Source: Martelella lutilitoris
GTDB lineage: Bacteria; Pseudomonadota; Alphaproteobacteria; Rhizobiales; Rhizobiaceae
Direction of reading: 5' to 3'
DNA: 64,000 nucleotides
Assembly: GCF_005924265.1 (NCBI RefSeq)
Contig: NZ_VCLB01000001.1
Location: 62,001 to 126,000 of the forward strand
Both the position numbers and the translations under genes were made by a program. The notes under the pieces were generated by a model. It was not told where the DNA came from. It was given only the letters and a program-made list of their open reading frames with translations, and did not search any database. This document shows, in pieces, positions 37,528 to 47,645 of the stretch (within the stretch, counting starts at the first letter, position 1; each line of letters starts with the position of its first letter).

Positions 37528-38013
37528 TTACTCGGCTTCGTCGGTCGCGCCGGCGTTCAGCTGGGCGTATTTTTTCTCGCCGAGCGATTCCAGGAGTTCG
37601 AGCTGGGTTTCGAGGAAGTCGATATGGCCTTCTTCGTCGATCATCAGCTCCTCGAACAGCTTCATGCTGACGTAATCGCCGGCCTCGTGACAGATATCAC
37701 GGGATTCCTTGTAGGAATTGCGCGCCTCATATTCGCCGGCGAGATCGCCCTCGAGCACTTCCTTCACCGTCTGGCCGATACGCAGCGGCGCCACGGTCTG
37801 GAGGTTCGGATGGCCTTCGAGGAAGATGATGCGGTCGGTCAGCTTGTCGGCGTGGTGCATCTCTTCGATGGACTCGGCACGCTCCTTGGACGCCAGCTTG
37901 GTCAGGCCCCAGTCCTGCAACAGACGGTAATGCAGCCAGTACTGGTTGACGGCGCCGAGCTCAAGAAACAGTGCTTCGTTCAGCCGCTCGATTACTTTTT
38001 TGTCGCCTTTCAA
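37528..38013 (-). CDS. bfr: Bacterioferritin
   Basis: A 161-residue, four-helix ferritin that stores iron in a 24-mer. Ferroxidase and haem residues are visible: [17 protein letters not shown] (Glu18), [10 protein letters not shown] (Met52 haem ligand, Glu51 and His54), and [16 protein letters not shown] (Glu127, His130). It overlaps the 3' end of the upstream ferredoxin gene by 53 bp, indicating coupling. Ends 23 bp before the terminator. Confidence 0.95.
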   Translation of the reverse strand: MKGDKKVIERLNEALFLELGAVNQYWLHYRLLQDWGLTKLASKERAESIEEMHHADKLTDRIIFLEGHPNLQTVAPLRIGQTVKEVLEGDLAGEYEARNSYKESRDICHEAGDYVSMKLFEELMIDEEGHIDFLETQLELLESLGEKKYAQLNAGATDEAE

Positions 38014-38302
38014 CGTCCGTTCTCCTTTTTTCTTCTTGGAACTTCTTCAGGCGGCTCAAAAAATCACAAAACTCAGCGCCGGTCGAGTCGCGATTGACGT
38101 GATACTGCTCGGAGGTCCGGACGATGATATCGATGACGTTGGGGAAGCAGCCGCAGCAGCGGCCGCGCTTCTGCATGCGGTTGTAAACCGTGCCGGGAAC
38201 GATGATGCGCCAGCAATCCTCATCGAGGAGCTCGTTCACCACGTCGACGATTTCTTTTTCAGTTACAAAATTACAGCTGCAGACAAGCATGCGCTTCACC
38301 AT
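37961..38302 (-). CDS. bfd: Bacterioferritin-associated ferredoxin, extended
   Basis: A 113-residue protein whose first 75 residues are a BFD-type 2Fe-2S domain with CSC at 8-10 and CxxC at 49-52. The ferredoxin reduces Bfr haem to release stored iron. E. coli Bfd is 64 residues; the extra C-terminal 35-40 residues here are charged and run 53 bp into the bfr gene. The start could also be Met5. Transcribed with bfr, usually under iron control; I see no convincing Fur/Irr box. Confidence 0.88.
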   Translation of the reverse strand: MVKRMLVCSCNFVTEKEIVDVVNELLDEDCWRIIVPGTVYNRMQKRGRCCGCFPNVIDIIVRTSEQYHVNRDSTGAEFCDFLSRLKKFQEEKRRTDVERRQKSNRAAERSTVS

Positions 38303-38416
38303 TGACGTTCGTCAGCGATCTTCCCTTATTTGCAAAAGGAGAGGGTCGCTGTCAAGATTAAACGCTATCGCCAGCGCTCACGTCACGTTGAAGCAGCATC
38401 TGCCGCCGAAAGGTCT

Positions 38417-38566
38417 TTATTTGATGGAGGCCATGGCGCAGGGATCGATGCCATAGGAGGGCGCGCAGCCCGGCTTGCCTGCCGCGATACTGCCCGGCGC
38501 GGCCAGAGACGCCGCCATGATGATCAAAGCCGCACCTGCAAACAGAACAGCAATTGACTTACCCAT
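38417..38566 (-). CDS. Small exported protein with two cysteines
   Basis: A 49-residue frame beginning MGKSIAVLFAGAALIIMAAS, a clear signal-peptide or anchor sequence, followed by a short mature part GKPGCAPSYGIDPCAMASIK with two cysteines. AAGGTG lies 9 bases upstream of the ATG. Codon use and the coherent signal peptide support a real gene. I do not recognise the family; a secreted, disulfide-closed peptide is plausible. Confidence 0.55.
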   Translation of the reverse strand: MGKSIAVLFAGAALIIMAASLAAPGSIAAGKPGCAPSYGIDPCAMASIK

Positions 38567-38715
38567 TTTCAAAGACACCTTGTTTCAGTAGGACCGGCAA
38601 GGTCATCTTCCCGATGACCTTTCAATAATTGGTAAAGACGTAAGCCATGTGACGGGTTCCGCAGAACACGCGCATTTTTCTCTCGTTCAGGCGAAAACCC
38701 CGCCATGTGGGCTGT

Positions 38716-39687
38716 TCAGGCGGTTCGGCCGAACTGGCCGTGCTGGCGATATTGCACGAGGTAAGTCGGCAGGATCGCGTCAAGCTGGGCGGGGCGAATG
38801 CCGAGACCTGCAAGCGTGCGGCCCTCGGCAGCTGCCTCCTCGGAGACGACATTGTCCGCCTTCAGGAGCTTCACCTGATCGGCCGTCAGCGGCGGAGCGA
38901 TCAGCGGTACGGAACCGGCAATGCCGCCGAAGAACGAAGCGAGGCCGAAGGGCAGCGACACGAGACCGCGCTTGCGACCGGTCACGCGCAGCACCTCCTC
39001 GAGACATTCGCGGAAGGTCAGCACATCGCGACCGCCGAGCTCGTAGACCTTGCCGCCTTCGACCTTGCCGTCGACGGCGCGGGCGATCACTTCGGCGACG
39101 TCAGCCACATAGACGGGCTGGAACTTCGTCTTGCCGCCGCCGATCAGAGGCAGGAAGGGCGAGATCAGCGACATCTTGCCGAACTTGTTGAAGAAGTCGT
39201 CCTCCGGTCCGAAGATGATCGAGGGACGGACGATCACGGCTTCCGGCAGGATCTCCCGGACGGAAGCCTCGGCCTTGGCCTTGGAGCGGGCATAGTGCGA
39301 TTCGCTTTTCTCGTCGGCGCCGATTGCCGAAACGTGGGTCAGCGTGGCGCCGGCATCGCGCGCGCATTCGGCCACGAGGCGGGCGCCGTCGGCCTGCACC
39401 GCGTTAAACCCGTTCTTGCCGCTTTCAAACAGGATGCCGACGCAGTTGACGACATGATCGGCGCCTTCAACAGCCCGACGCACCGAGTCGGGATAGCGCA
39501 GATTGGACTGGAAGAAGGTGATCTGCCCGACATTGCCGAGCGGCTGCAGGAACAGCGCGAGATCCGGCCGGCGCACGGCAACGCGGATGCGATAGCCCCG
39601 CTTTGCGAGCGCGCGGACAACATAACGCCCGACGAAACCCGACCCGCCGAAAACCGTGACCAGCGGAGGAATGTTCGATAGCGTCAT
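38716..39687 (-). CDS. NDUFA9-like NAD(P)-binding protein
   Basis: A 323-residue atypical short-chain dehydrogenase related to NDUFA9, the accessory subunit of complex I. The Rossmann motif is VTVFGGSGFVGRYVVRAL, followed by ADHVVNCVGILFE and VRPSIIFGPEDDFFNKFG. In alphaproteobacteria it probably associates with respiratory complex I or isoprenoid/quinone metabolism. AGGAGCTAGGC precedes the ATG at 39687. A GTGTC-CAAAGT-GACAC hairpin lies about 130 bp upstream. Confidence 0.88.
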   Translation of the reverse strand: MTLSNIPPLVTVFGGSGFVGRYVVRALAKRGYRIRVAVRRPDLALFLQPLGNVGQITFFQSNLRYPDSVRRAVEGADHVVNCVGILFESGKNGFNAVQADGARLVAECARDAGATLTHVSAIGADEKSESHYARSKAKAEASVREILPEAVIVRPSIIFGPEDDFFNKFGKMSLISPFLPLIGGGKTKFQPVYVADVAEVIARAVDGKVEGGKVYELGGRDVLTFRECLEEVLRVTGRKRGLVSLPFGLASFFGGIAGSVPLIAPPLTADQVKLLKADNVVSEEAAAEGRTLAGLGIRPAQLDAILPTYLVQYRQHGQFGRTA

Positions 39688-39843
39688 GCCTAGCTCCTGA
39701 AATCGCCGAAAGCCGAATTGATTATATGAGTGCAATAGCCCAAACCGGGCCGAAGGTGAAGGGTCAAGCTGACGCAGTTTTCGCAGGCGCAGCAGACCTC
39801 ACATTATTTCCCGCCTGGCGTGTCCAAAGTGACACATTGCCCC

Positions 39844-40557
39844 TTATGCGAACCCTGTTCCTACTGACATAGCGTTCTCGATATCGGCGACAATGGCCTT
39901 AGCCGCCGCCTTCGGATCGTCCGCCCGGAGGATCGGTCGGGCGACGACGAGGTGGGACGCGCCGGCGGAAATGGCCTTGGCCGGCGTCATCACCCGCTTC
40001 TGGTCGTCCGAGGATACACCCGAAGGCCGGATGCCGGGCGTGACGATGGCGCGATCGGGGCCGATGATATCGCGCACCAGCACCGCTTCGGCCGCCGAAC
40101 AGACGATGCCGCCCATGCCCGCGTCCGCCGCCTGCGCGGCGCGGCGCTTCACCAGCGCCTGCGCATCGCCCGGATAGCCGGCCTCGGCAAGATCGGCGTC
40201 ATCCATCGAGGTGAGCACCGTCACGCCGAGAAGGCAGAGCCCGGAGCCCTCGGCCGCTTCCACGGCCGCGCGCATGGCTTTGGGATAGGCATGCAGCGTC
40301 AGCATCGACATGCCCATCTTGGCGATGTTCTCGACACCCTTGGCGACCGTATTGTCGATGTCGAGCAGCTTCATATCGAGGAAGATCTGCTTGCCGTCGG
40401 CAGCCAGTTCGCGGGCAAAGGATAGCCCGCCGGCGAAGGCAAGTTGGTAGCCGATCTTGTAGAAGGAGACGCTGTCGCCGAGCCGCGCGACCATCTGCGC
40501 CGCCTCGTCCACACTCGGGACATCCAGTCCCACGATCAAGCGTTCGCGTGCGCTCAT
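39844..40557 (-). CDS. pyrF: Orotidine 5'-phosphate decarboxylase
   Basis: A 237-residue TIM-barrel decarboxylase that makes UMP. The catalytic DxKxxD sequence is DMKLLDID at about 59-66, and the phosphate loop [12 protein letters not shown] is near the C-terminus. The start [14 protein letters not shown] at 40557 has GGGGAATGGC upstream and fits the family; a longer frame from 40605 is not needed. Confidence 0.93.
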   Translation of the reverse strand: MSARERLIVGLDVPSVDEAAQMVARLGDSVSFYKIGYQLAFAGGLSFARELAADGKQIFLDMKLLDIDNTVAKGVENIAKMGMSMLTLHAYPKAMRAAVEAAEGSGLCLLGVTVLTSMDDADLAEAGYPGDAQALVKRRAAQAADAGMGGIVCSAAEAVLVRDIIGPDRAIVTPGIRPSGVSSDDQKRVMTPAKAISAGASHLVVARPILRADDPKAAAKAIVADIENAMSVGTGFA

Positions 40558-40638
40558 GCCATTCCCCTTCTTGCCGATAGCCGTTCTGGGAGCCTCAAGT
40601 CGCACAAAACCGCTCGGATGGGAAGCAAAAAGGCCGGG

Positions 40639-41757
40639 TCAGACCCGCATCGGCATCAGCACATAAAGCGCGTTCTCGCTGTCAGTGTCGCGCACCAGCG
40701 TCGGCGAGCCGGCGTCGGCGAACAGGAAGATCGCCTCGTCGCCGGTCAGCTGCGAGGTGATGTCGAGCAGATATTTGGCATTGAAGCCGATATCCATGGC
40801 CTCGCTGTCATAGCCGACGGCGAGTTCATCGGTGGCGCTGCCCGAATCGGGATTGTTGACGGTGAGCGTCAGCTGGCCTTCGGCAAGCGACAATTTGACG
40901 GCGCGGCCGCGCTCCGACGAAACGGTCGACACGCGATCGACCGCCTTGGCGAAGGCATCGCATTCGATCCGCATCTCGCGGTCGTTATTGGCCGGGATGA
41001 CGCGCTGGTAATCCGGGAAGGTGCCGTCGATCAGCTTGGAGGTGATGACCACTGAGCCGATGGTAAAGCGGATCTTCGCGTCTGAGACTTCGACACTGAC
41101 AATGATCTCAGGGTCATCGACGAGCTTCTGCAACTCGCCGACGGTCTTGCGGGGTATGATGACGCCCGGCATGTTCTCGCAGCCGGACGGCGCATCGATC
41201 TCGGCGCGCGCCAGACGGTGGCCGTCGGTGGCGACCGCGCGCAGCTTCAGCTCGGAGCCTTCGGTCATGGCGTGGAAATAGATGCCGTTGAGATAGTAGC
41301 GCGTTTCCTCGGTCGAGATCGCGAACTGGGTGCGGTCGATCAGCATCTTCAGATCGGCGGCCTTCAGCTTGAAGGCATGGCTGAACGTGCCGGCGGTCAG
41401 GTCCGGGAAATCCTCCTGCGGCAGGCACTGCAGCGAGAACTTGGACTTGCCGGAGGCGACCGAAATGGTCTGGCCGTCTGAGGCCGTTGCCAGCGAAACC
41501 TCGGCGCCGTCGGAAAGCTTGCGCACGATCTCGTAGAGCAGGTGGGCCGGAACGGTTGTCGCGCCCGCCTGCTCGACCATGGCCGGCGTCTTCTCGGTGA
41601 TCTCGAGGTCAAGGTCGGTCGCCTTCATTTCGAGATCATTGCCCTCGGCCTTCAACAGAACGTTGGAGAGAATCGGAATGGTGTTGCGGCGCTCGACCAC
41701 GCGGTGAACATGGTTCAGGGACTTCAGAAGGTCGGATCTTTCGAGCGTGATACGCAT
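40639..41757 (-). CDS. dnaN: DNA polymerase III beta subunit (sliding clamp)
   Basis: A 372-residue beta clamp with the standard three-domain length, starting MRITLERSDLLKSLNHVHRVVERRNTIPI and ending YVLMPMRV, the usual C-terminal YxxMPMR. It tethers DNA polymerase III to DNA. The start at 41757 is the conserved one; upstream in-frame sequence is not needed. It is divergent from rsmI across 232 bp with no other gene. In rhizobia dnaN often lies apart from dnaA, as here. Confidence 0.96.
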   Translation of the reverse strand: MRITLERSDLLKSLNHVHRVVERRNTIPILSNVLLKAEGNDLEMKATDLDLEITEKTPAMVEQAGATTVPAHLLYEIVRKLSDGAEVSLATASDGQTISVASGKSKFSLQCLPQEDFPDLTAGTFSHAFKLKAADLKMLIDRTQFAISTEETRYYLNGIYFHAMTEGSELKLRAVATDGHRLARAEIDAPSGCENMPGVIIPRKTVGELQKLVDDPEIIVSVEVSDAKIRFTIGSVVITSKLIDGTFPDYQRVIPANNDREMRIECDAFAKAVDRVSTVSSERGRAVKLSLAEGQLTLTVNNPDSGSATDELAVGYDSEAMDIGFNAKYLLDITSQLTGDEAIFLFADAGSPTLVRDTDSENALYVLMPMRV

Positions 41758-41989
41758 GACTTTCGCTTTCACTCTTTCGCACGGGTCAAATGCCGGACGG
41801 CAATCGAACGGGGCCACGCGTCCGAAAAGGCCACGGGCGGGGAGACAAAATGACAGCAAATCCGCGCCGATTGCAAGGCCCGCCATCAAGCCTCCACCCA
41901 TATTCCGCCCACCCCCGGGCCGCAGAGATGCCCTCTCCCCTTGTCGCGGCCTGACGGCCATGATCAAAGAGGGAAACCGGGGACGTGAG

Positions 41990-42883
41990 ATGAGCGACGG
42001 CAACAGATTTGAAATCGCGGGACATTCGATCGAGGCAAGGCCCCTTTCGCCCGGCCTCTACCTTGTCGCCACCCCGATCGGCAATCTCGGCGATATCACC
42101 GTGCGCGCGCTCGAGACCCTTGCCGGCGCGGACATCCTCGCCTGCGAGGATACGCGCGTGACCCGCAAGCTGCTCGACCGCTTCGCCATCGCCAAGCGCC
42201 CCTTCGCCTATCACGAGCACAATGCGGAAAAGGCCGGGGAGCAGCTGATGACGGCCCTTCGCGCGGGAAAGAGCGTCGCCCTCGTCTCCGATGCCGGAAC
42301 GCCGCTCGTCTCCGACCCCGGCTACAGGCTCGCAGGCCTGGCGATCGCCGAGGACATCAAGGTTGTGCCGATCCCCGGCGCTTCCGCGCCGCTGGCAGCC
42401 CTTGTCGGCGCGGGGCTGCCCAATGATGCCTTTTTCTTTGCCGGCTTCCTGCCGCACAAGGACAAGGGCCGCCGCGACCGGCTGGCGGAACTGGCGGATA
42501 TTCCGGCAACGCTGATCTTCTTCGAATCGCCCCATCGCATCGGCGCGACGCTTGAGGCGGCAAGTGCGGTACTCGGCGAAAGCCGGCAGGCCGCCGTCTG
42601 CCGGGAATTGACCAAGACCTATGAGGAATTCCGGCGCGGCACGCTTGGCGAGCTTGCGGAGGCCTATCGCCAAGCGGAGGTCAAAGGCGAGATCGTGCTC
42701 GTCATCGGCCCGCCGCCCGAGCCGGAAGCGCCGGGGGAGGCGGATGTCGACGCGCTTCTGCAGGCGCTTGTCGCCGATATGCCTGCGGCAAAGGCTGCAG
42801 CGCAGGCGGCGAGACAGACCGGCCTTGCGCGCAAGGATCTCTACCAGCGACTTCTCGACCTGAAGCACGGCGATGGCGCGTGA
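41990..42883 (+). CDS. rsmI: 16S rRNA (cytidine-1402-2'-O)-methyltransferase
   Basis: A 297-residue tetrapyrrole-methylase-fold enzyme that methylates 16S rRNA in the decoding centre. Family motifs: YLVATPIGNLGDITVRAL, ACEDTRVTRKLL, SDAGTPLVSDPGYRL and FFESPHRI. ATG at 41990 has GGGGACGTGAG upstream. It overlaps yraN by 11 bases, a common alphaproteobacterial pair. Confidence 0.94.
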   Translation: MSDGNRFEIAGHSIEARPLSPGLYLVATPIGNLGDITVRALETLAGADILACEDTRVTRKLLDRFAIAKRPFAYHEHNAEKAGEQLMTALRAGKSVALVSDAGTPLVSDPGYRLAGLAIAEDIKVVPIPGASAPLAALVGAGLPNDAFFFAGFLPHKDKGRRDRLAELADIPATLIFFESPHRIGATLEAASAVLGESRQAAVCRELTKTYEEFRRGTLGELAEAYRQAEVKGEIVLVIGPPPEPEAPGEADVDALLQALVADMPAAKAAAQAARQTGLARKDLYQRLLDLKHGDGA

Positions 42884-43235
42884 GGCGACGAGACGGCGGG
42901 ATGCGGAACGCCGCGGCCGGCGCGCGGAAAGCCTTGCCGCCCTTTACCTTCGCCTGAAAGGTTACCGCATCCTTGCCATGCGCTTCAAATGCCATGCCGG
43001 CGAAATCGACATCATCGCCCGCAAAGGCGACCTCGCCGTCTTTGTCGAGGTCAAGGCGCGCGTCAGCGAGCAGCTCGCCGTCGACGCCGTGACCGCCTCT
43101 GCCCAAAGACGCATCCGCGCGGCCTCCGATGTCTGGCTCTCGCGGCAGGCCGACGCCCATCGCCTGTCGCAACGATACGACATCCTCGCCTGCCTGCCCC
43201 GCCGCCTGCCGCGGCATTTCCCCGATGCATTTTGA
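42873..43235 (+). CDS. yraN: YraN (UPF0102) nuclease-fold protein
   Basis: A 120-residue protein of the UPF0102 family. The PD-(D/E)XK-like residues are in CHAGEIDIIARKGDLAVFVEVKAR. The exact substrate is unknown, though this fold is associated with DNA or RNA cleavage. It is coupled to rsmI by an 11-base overlap and is followed by the ugp operon 153 bp downstream. Confidence 0.9.
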   Translation: MAREATRRRDAERRGRRAESLAALYLRLKGYRILAMRFKCHAGEIDIIARKGDLAVFVEVKARVSEQLAVDAVTASAQRRIRAASDVWLSRQADAHRLSQRYDILACLPRRLPRHFPDAF

Positions 43236-43388
43236 CGATACGAACATTGAAGATGCGCAAATGAAAGGATGAGCGCCTTCGGTTTTATAAAAGTGAAACA
43301 AATTCGTCGTTCAGACGTCACGCAACAACGATACCCCCGCTTCCATCATCCATCACGATGATTACTCAGATTCTGAACGGGGACTTTC

Positions 43389-44711
43389 ATGATGAAGAAA
43401 TTTGTTCTGGCCGCGCTGACCGTCGGCCTTTCAAGCTCGACGGCCTTCGCCGCAACCCAGGTGCAGTGGTGGCATGCCATGGGCGGTGAACTTGGCAAGA
43501 AAGTTGACGAGATCGTCGCTGGTTACAACGCCTCCCAGGACGAATACGAAGTGGTCGCTTCGTACAAGGGCGGTTATGCCGACACGATGAATTCCGCGAT
43601 CGCGGCCTTCCGCGCAGGCCAGCAACCGGCCATCGTTCAGGTTTACGAAGTCGGCACCGGCACGATGATGGCCGCCAAGGGCGCGATCTATCCGGTCTAT
43701 CAGCTGATGAAGGAAACCGGCGAAGATTTCGATCCGAACGCCTTCCTGCCTGCAGTAGTCGGCTACTACACCGATACCGACGGCAACATGCTGTCCATGC
43801 CCTTCAACTCCTCCACGCCGATCCTCTATTACAACAAGGACGTCTTCGAAAAGGCCGGTCTCGACCCGAACACGCCGCCGAAGACCTGGGCCGAGATGGA
43901 AGAGTTTTCCAAGAAGATCGTCGACAGCGGTGCGGCTGACTGCGGCTTCACCACGGGCTGGGTCTCCTGGATCCAGACCGAGAATTTCTCCGCCTGGCAC
44001 AACGTCCCGCTCGGCACCGAAGAAAACGGCTTCGGCGGCCTCGACGCCCGTCTGACCATGAACGGACCGGTTCAGGCCAAGCACTGGGGCAACATGAAGA
44101 AGTGGGCTGACGAGGGTCTTTACAAATATGCCGGCCCTGTCGGCGGCGACGATGCCCAGCCGCTCTTCTATGCCCAGACCTGCGCCATGATGATGAACTC
44201 GTCCGCTTCGCGCGCCGGCGTCATGGCCAACGCCAAGGACTTCGACGTCGGCTTCGGCATGCTGCCCTATTACGACGACGTCGACGGCGCTCCGCAGAAC
44301 TCGATCATCGGCGGCGCAACGCTTTGGGTTCTCCAGGGCCAGAAGGACAATGCCGTCTACGAGGGCGTGGCCGACTTCTTCTCCTACCTGTCCTCGCCGG
44401 AAGTCCAGGCCGACTGGCACCAGTTCTCCGGTTATCTGCCGATCACCAATGCCGCTTACGAACTCGGCCAGGAACAGGGCTATTACGAAGCCAATCCGGG
44501 CGCCGATGTCGGCATCAAGGAAATCACGCTGAACCCGCCGACCGCCAATTCCAAGGGTCTTCGCTTCGGCAACTATGTTCAGATCCGCAACATCATCGAC
44601 GATGAATTCGAAGCCATGCTCAACAACAAGAAGGACGCCCAGGGCGCTCTCGACAGCGTTGTTTCGCGCGGCAACGAGCTGCTCGTCGAGTTCCAGGCCG
44701 CCAACCAGTAA
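43389..44711 (+). CDS. ugpB: sn-Glycerol-3-phosphate ABC transporter binding protein
   Basis: A 440-residue periplasmic binding protein with signal peptide ([19 protein letters not shown]). The mature start [19 protein letters not shown] and the later [19 protein letters not shown] and NYVQIRN-like C-terminal segments match UgpB. It delivers glycerol-3-phosphate or glycerophosphodiesters to UgpAE. First of ugpB-A-E-C. I see no clear PhoB box upstream. Confidence 0.93.
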   Translation: MMKKFVLAALTVGLSSSTAFAATQVQWWHAMGGELGKKVDEIVAGYNASQDEYEVVASYKGGYADTMNSAIAAFRAGQQPAIVQVYEVGTGTMMAAKGAIYPVYQLMKETGEDFDPNAFLPAVVGYYTDTDGNMLSMPFNSSTPILYYNKDVFEKAGLDPNTPPKTWAEMEEFSKKIVDSGAADCGFTTGWVSWIQTENFSAWHNVPLGTEENGFGGLDARLTMNGPVQAKHWGNMKKWADEGLYKYAGPVGGDDAQPLFYAQTCAMMMNSSASRAGVMANAKDFDVGFGMLPYYDDVDGAPQNSIIGGATLWVLQGQKDNAVYEGVADFFSYLSSPEVQADWHQFSGYLPITNAAYELGQEQGYYEANPGADVGIKEITLNPPTANSKGLRFGNYVQIRNIIDDEFEAMLNNKKDAQGALDSVVSRGNELLVEFQAANQ

Positions 44712-44809
44712 ATCCGGCACCTGGCAACAAACGGGTCCGCACTTTTCTGTGCGGACCTTCTTCTGTCTTCCGACACGCTTGCGCGTCGGCATTTTTCCAA
44801 AAGCACACC

Positions 44810-45694
44810 ATGTCAACGAAGCGCACGATCTTCCGCAATCCGGTTTTGCCGTATCTGCTGCTGGCCCCCCAGATGGCGATTACGGTGATTTTCTTTTTGT
44901 GGCCAGCCGGACAGGCGATCCGACAATCCTTCCTTCGCGAAGATGCTTTCGGCTTCAAGACCACCTTCGTGGGCCTTGCGAACTATACTCGTCTGTTTCA
45001 TGACCCGGTTTATATCAACTCGGCAAAGGTGACCGTCGTCTTCGCGCTATCGGTCGCGCTGCTCTCGATGGGGCTTGCGCTGTTGTTTGCCGTCGCGGTC
45101 GACCGCCTGGTGAAATCGGCGCAGACCTATACGACGCTTCTGGTCTGGCCCTATGCCGTCGCGCCTGCGGTGGCGGGCGTTTTGTGGTGGTTCATCTTCA
45201 ATCCGACCCTCGGCGTCTTGCCCTATCTGCTCAGACAGGTCGGCTATGATTTCAGCCAGACGGCGTCTTCGACGGACGCCATGATCCTTGTCGTGATCGC
45301 GGCAAGCTGGAAACAGGTAAGCTACAATTTCCTGTTCTTTCTGGCCGGCCTGCAATCGATCCCGCGCGCGCTTCGCGAAGCCGCTGCAATCGATGGCTCC
45401 GGTCCGTTCAAGCGCTTCTGGACGATCACGTTTCCCCTGCTCTCCCCGACGACGTTTTTCCTGATGGTCGTCAACGTCGTCTACACCATGTTCGACACCT
45501 TCGGCGTGATCGATGCGACAACGGCAGGCGGGCCCGCGCAGGCCACCAACATCCTCGTCTACAAGGTCTATCAGGACGGCTATATCGGCCTCAACCTCGG
45601 TTCCTCGGCCGCCCAGTCCGTGGTCCTGATGCTCGTCGTGATCGCACTGACGGTGATCCAGTTCCGCTTCATCGAACGCCGCGTCGAATACTGA
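44810..45694 (+). CDS. ugpA: Glycerol-3-phosphate ABC permease UgpA
   Basis: A 294-residue inner-membrane permease with six helices; the EAA loop is [19 protein letters not shown]. It pairs with UgpE. It lies 98 bp after ugpB and 10 bp before ugpE, in one operon. Confidence 0.93.
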   Translation: MSTKRTIFRNPVLPYLLLAPQMAITVIFFLWPAGQAIRQSFLREDAFGFKTTFVGLANYTRLFHDPVYINSAKVTVVFALSVALLSMGLALLFAVAVDRLVKSAQTYTTLLVWPYAVAPAVAGVLWWFIFNPTLGVLPYLLRQVGYDFSQTASSTDAMILVVIAASWKQVSYNFLFFLAGLQSIPRALREAAAIDGSGPFKRFWTITFPLLSPTTFFLMVVNVVYTMFDTFGVIDATTAGGPAQATNILVYKVYQDGYIGLNLGSSAAQSVVLMLVVIALTVIQFRFIERRVEY

Positions 45695-45704
45695 GGAAAA
45701 AACC

Positions 45705-46553
45705 ATGGTTGAAAACAAGCGCTGGCTCGACGTCCTCGCCCATGCCGTCTTGCTGCTCGGGCTGCTGGTTGTCGCCTTCCCGGTCTATATCGCGGTGATT
45801 GCCTCGACCCATGCATCCGGCGATTTTCTGTCGGGCATGATCCCGCTCCTGCCCAGTACGCATGCGTTCGAAAACTACAAGGCCATTCTCTTCTCGGGGA
45901 TCGACAACTCCGGCACGCCGCCGATCTCGCTGATGCTGTTCAACAGCCTGCTGATGGCCCTGATCGTCGCCATCGGCAAGATCGCGATCTCGATCACCTC
46001 GGCCTTTGCGATCGTCTATTTCCGGTTCCGCTTCCGCATGCTCGCCTTCTGGCTGATCTTCGTCACGCTGATGCTGCCCGTGGAAGTCCGCATCATGCCA
46101 ACCTACAAGGTGGTTGCCGATCTCGGCATGCTGAACAGCTATGCGGGGCTGTCGCTGCCGCTGATTGCCTCTGCCACGGCAACATTCCTGTTTCGTCAGG
46201 TTTTTCTCACCATGCCGGACGAACTGACCGAGGCCGCCCGCATCGATGGCGCAGGCCCGATGAAATTCTTCAAGGATATGCTGCTGCCGCTCTCCCGCAC
46301 GAACATGGCAGCGCTGTTCGTCATTCTCTTCATCTTTGGCTGGAACCAGTATCTCTGGCCGCTGCTCGTGACCACGGATGAGCGTTTTTACACCATTGTG
46401 ATGGGCATCAAACGCATGTCGGATGCCGTTGACGCCGAGCCGCGCTGGCACCTGGTGATGGCATCCGTGACGCTGGCCATGCTGCCGCCGGTTCTGGTCG
46501 TCATTTTCATGCAGAAGCTCTTCGTGAAGGGCCTCGTCGAGACGGAGAAATAA
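45705..46553 (+). CDS. ugpE: Glycerol-3-phosphate ABC permease UgpE
   Basis: A 282-residue permease with the EAA loop [19 protein letters not shown] and six helices, beginning [18 protein letters not shown] in the usual UgpE manner. It is 2 bp from ugpC. Confidence 0.93.
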   Translation: MVENKRWLDVLAHAVLLLGLLVVAFPVYIAVIASTHASGDFLSGMIPLLPSTHAFENYKAILFSGIDNSGTPPISLMLFNSLLMALIVAIGKIAISITSAFAIVYFRFRFRMLAFWLIFVTLMLPVEVRIMPTYKVVADLGMLNSYAGLSLPLIASATATFLFRQVFLTMPDELTEAARIDGAGPMKFFKDMLLPLSRTNMAALFVILFIFGWNQYLWPLLVTTDERFYTIVMGIKRMSDAVDAEPRWHLVMASVTLAMLPPVLVVIFMQKLFVKGLVETEK

Positions 46554-46555
46554 AC

Positions 46556-47635
46556 ATGGCCTCAATAACGCTTGAGAACATTGCGAAGGTCTATCCCGGC
46601 GGCACCAGAGCCGTCAGCGATATCAATCTCGACATTGCCGATGGCGAGTTCATTGTGCTCGTCGGGCCGTCCGGATGCGGCAAATCCACTCTGCTGCGCA
46701 TGGTTGCCGGACTGGAGACCATTTCCGACGGTCAAGCCCGGATCGGAGACAAGACGGTCAACACTGTCGAACCGGCCGATCGCGACATTGCCATGGTGTT
46801 TCAAAACTATGCGCTCTATCCGCATATGAGCGTCTACAACAATCTCGCCTATGGCCTGAAGAACCGCAAGACACCGAAAAACGAGATCGACAGGCGAATC
46901 CGGGCGGCAGCGAAAATGCTGGAGATCGAACAATATCTCGAACGCAAGCCGCGCGCCCTTTCCGGCGGGCAGCGCCAGCGCGTCGCCATGGGTCGCGCGA
47001 TTGTCCGCGAACCGAAAGCCTTCCTGTTCGACGAGCCGCTGTCGAACCTCGACGCCAAGCTGCGCGTTTCGATGCGCGGCGAGATCAAGCATCTGCAGAA
47101 GCGCCTCGGCACCACCTCCATCTACGTCACCCATGACCAGCTCGAGGCGATGACGCTGGCTGATCGGCTGGTCGTACTGAATGCGGGCCGCATCGAGCAG
47201 ATCGGCACGCCGCTCGAGGTCTACCACAAGCCGGCCTCGACCTTCGTCGCCAACTTCATCGGCTCGCCGGCGATGAACCTGCTGTCCGCGGAGCTCAACG
47301 GTGACCGTCTCGCCGTCGGCTACAATGTGCTGGACATGACGCGCGACCTGCCGGTTGACGGCCTGCTGACGGTCGGCATCCGCGCCGAGGACCTGCAGGT
47401 CGCCGAGGATCCGGCCGCGCAGACGATCACCGCCAAGCTCGACTATGTCGAGGAGCTGGGCGCAACGCGTCTTGCCCATTGCCTGATCGGCGAGCAGAGC
47501 CTGACCGCCGCCCTTTCGCCCGCAATTCCGCTTTCCGACGAGATGCGCTTTTCGATTGATCCGGCGAAACTCCATTTCTATGATCGGGAAACCGGCAAGC
47601 GGATCCATTCCCGGAGCGCGACGGTTACAGCCTGA
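46556..47635 (+). CDS. ugpC: Glycerol-3-phosphate ABC ATPase UgpC
   Basis: A 359-residue ATPase with Walker [10 protein letters not shown], signature [15 protein letters not shown], Walker [16 protein letters not shown] and a C-terminal TOBE-like regulatory domain. It energises UgpAE. A phosphodiesterase-like gene follows 10 bp later, where ugpQ is found in other bacteria. Confidence 0.94.
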   Translation: MASITLENIAKVYPGGTRAVSDINLDIADGEFIVLVGPSGCGKSTLLRMVAGLETISDGQARIGDKTVNTVEPADRDIAMVFQNYALYPHMSVYNNLAYGLKNRKTPKNEIDRRIRAAAKMLEIEQYLERKPRALSGGQRQRVAMGRAIVREPKAFLFDEPLSNLDAKLRVSMRGEIKHLQKRLGTTSIYVTHDQLEAMTLADRLVVLNAGRIEQIGTPLEVYHKPASTFVANFIGSPAMNLLSAELNGDRLAVGYNVLDMTRDLPVDGLLTVGIRAEDLQVAEDPAAQTITAKLDYVEELGATRLAHCLIGEQSLTAALSPAIPLSDEMRFSIDPAKLHFYDRETGKRIHSRSATVTA

Positions 47636-47645
47636 AGCAACGCCC

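Noticed and set aside
39816-39834. GTGTC-CAAAGT-GACAC inverted repeat as a terminator of the NDUFA9-like or pyrF genes
   Set aside because: Stem is only five pairs and there is no T-run; it may be an operator but evidence is thin.
43236-43388. PhoB box expected before ugpB
   Set aside because: I could not find two CTGTCAT-like direct repeats 11 bp apart; any call would be forced.
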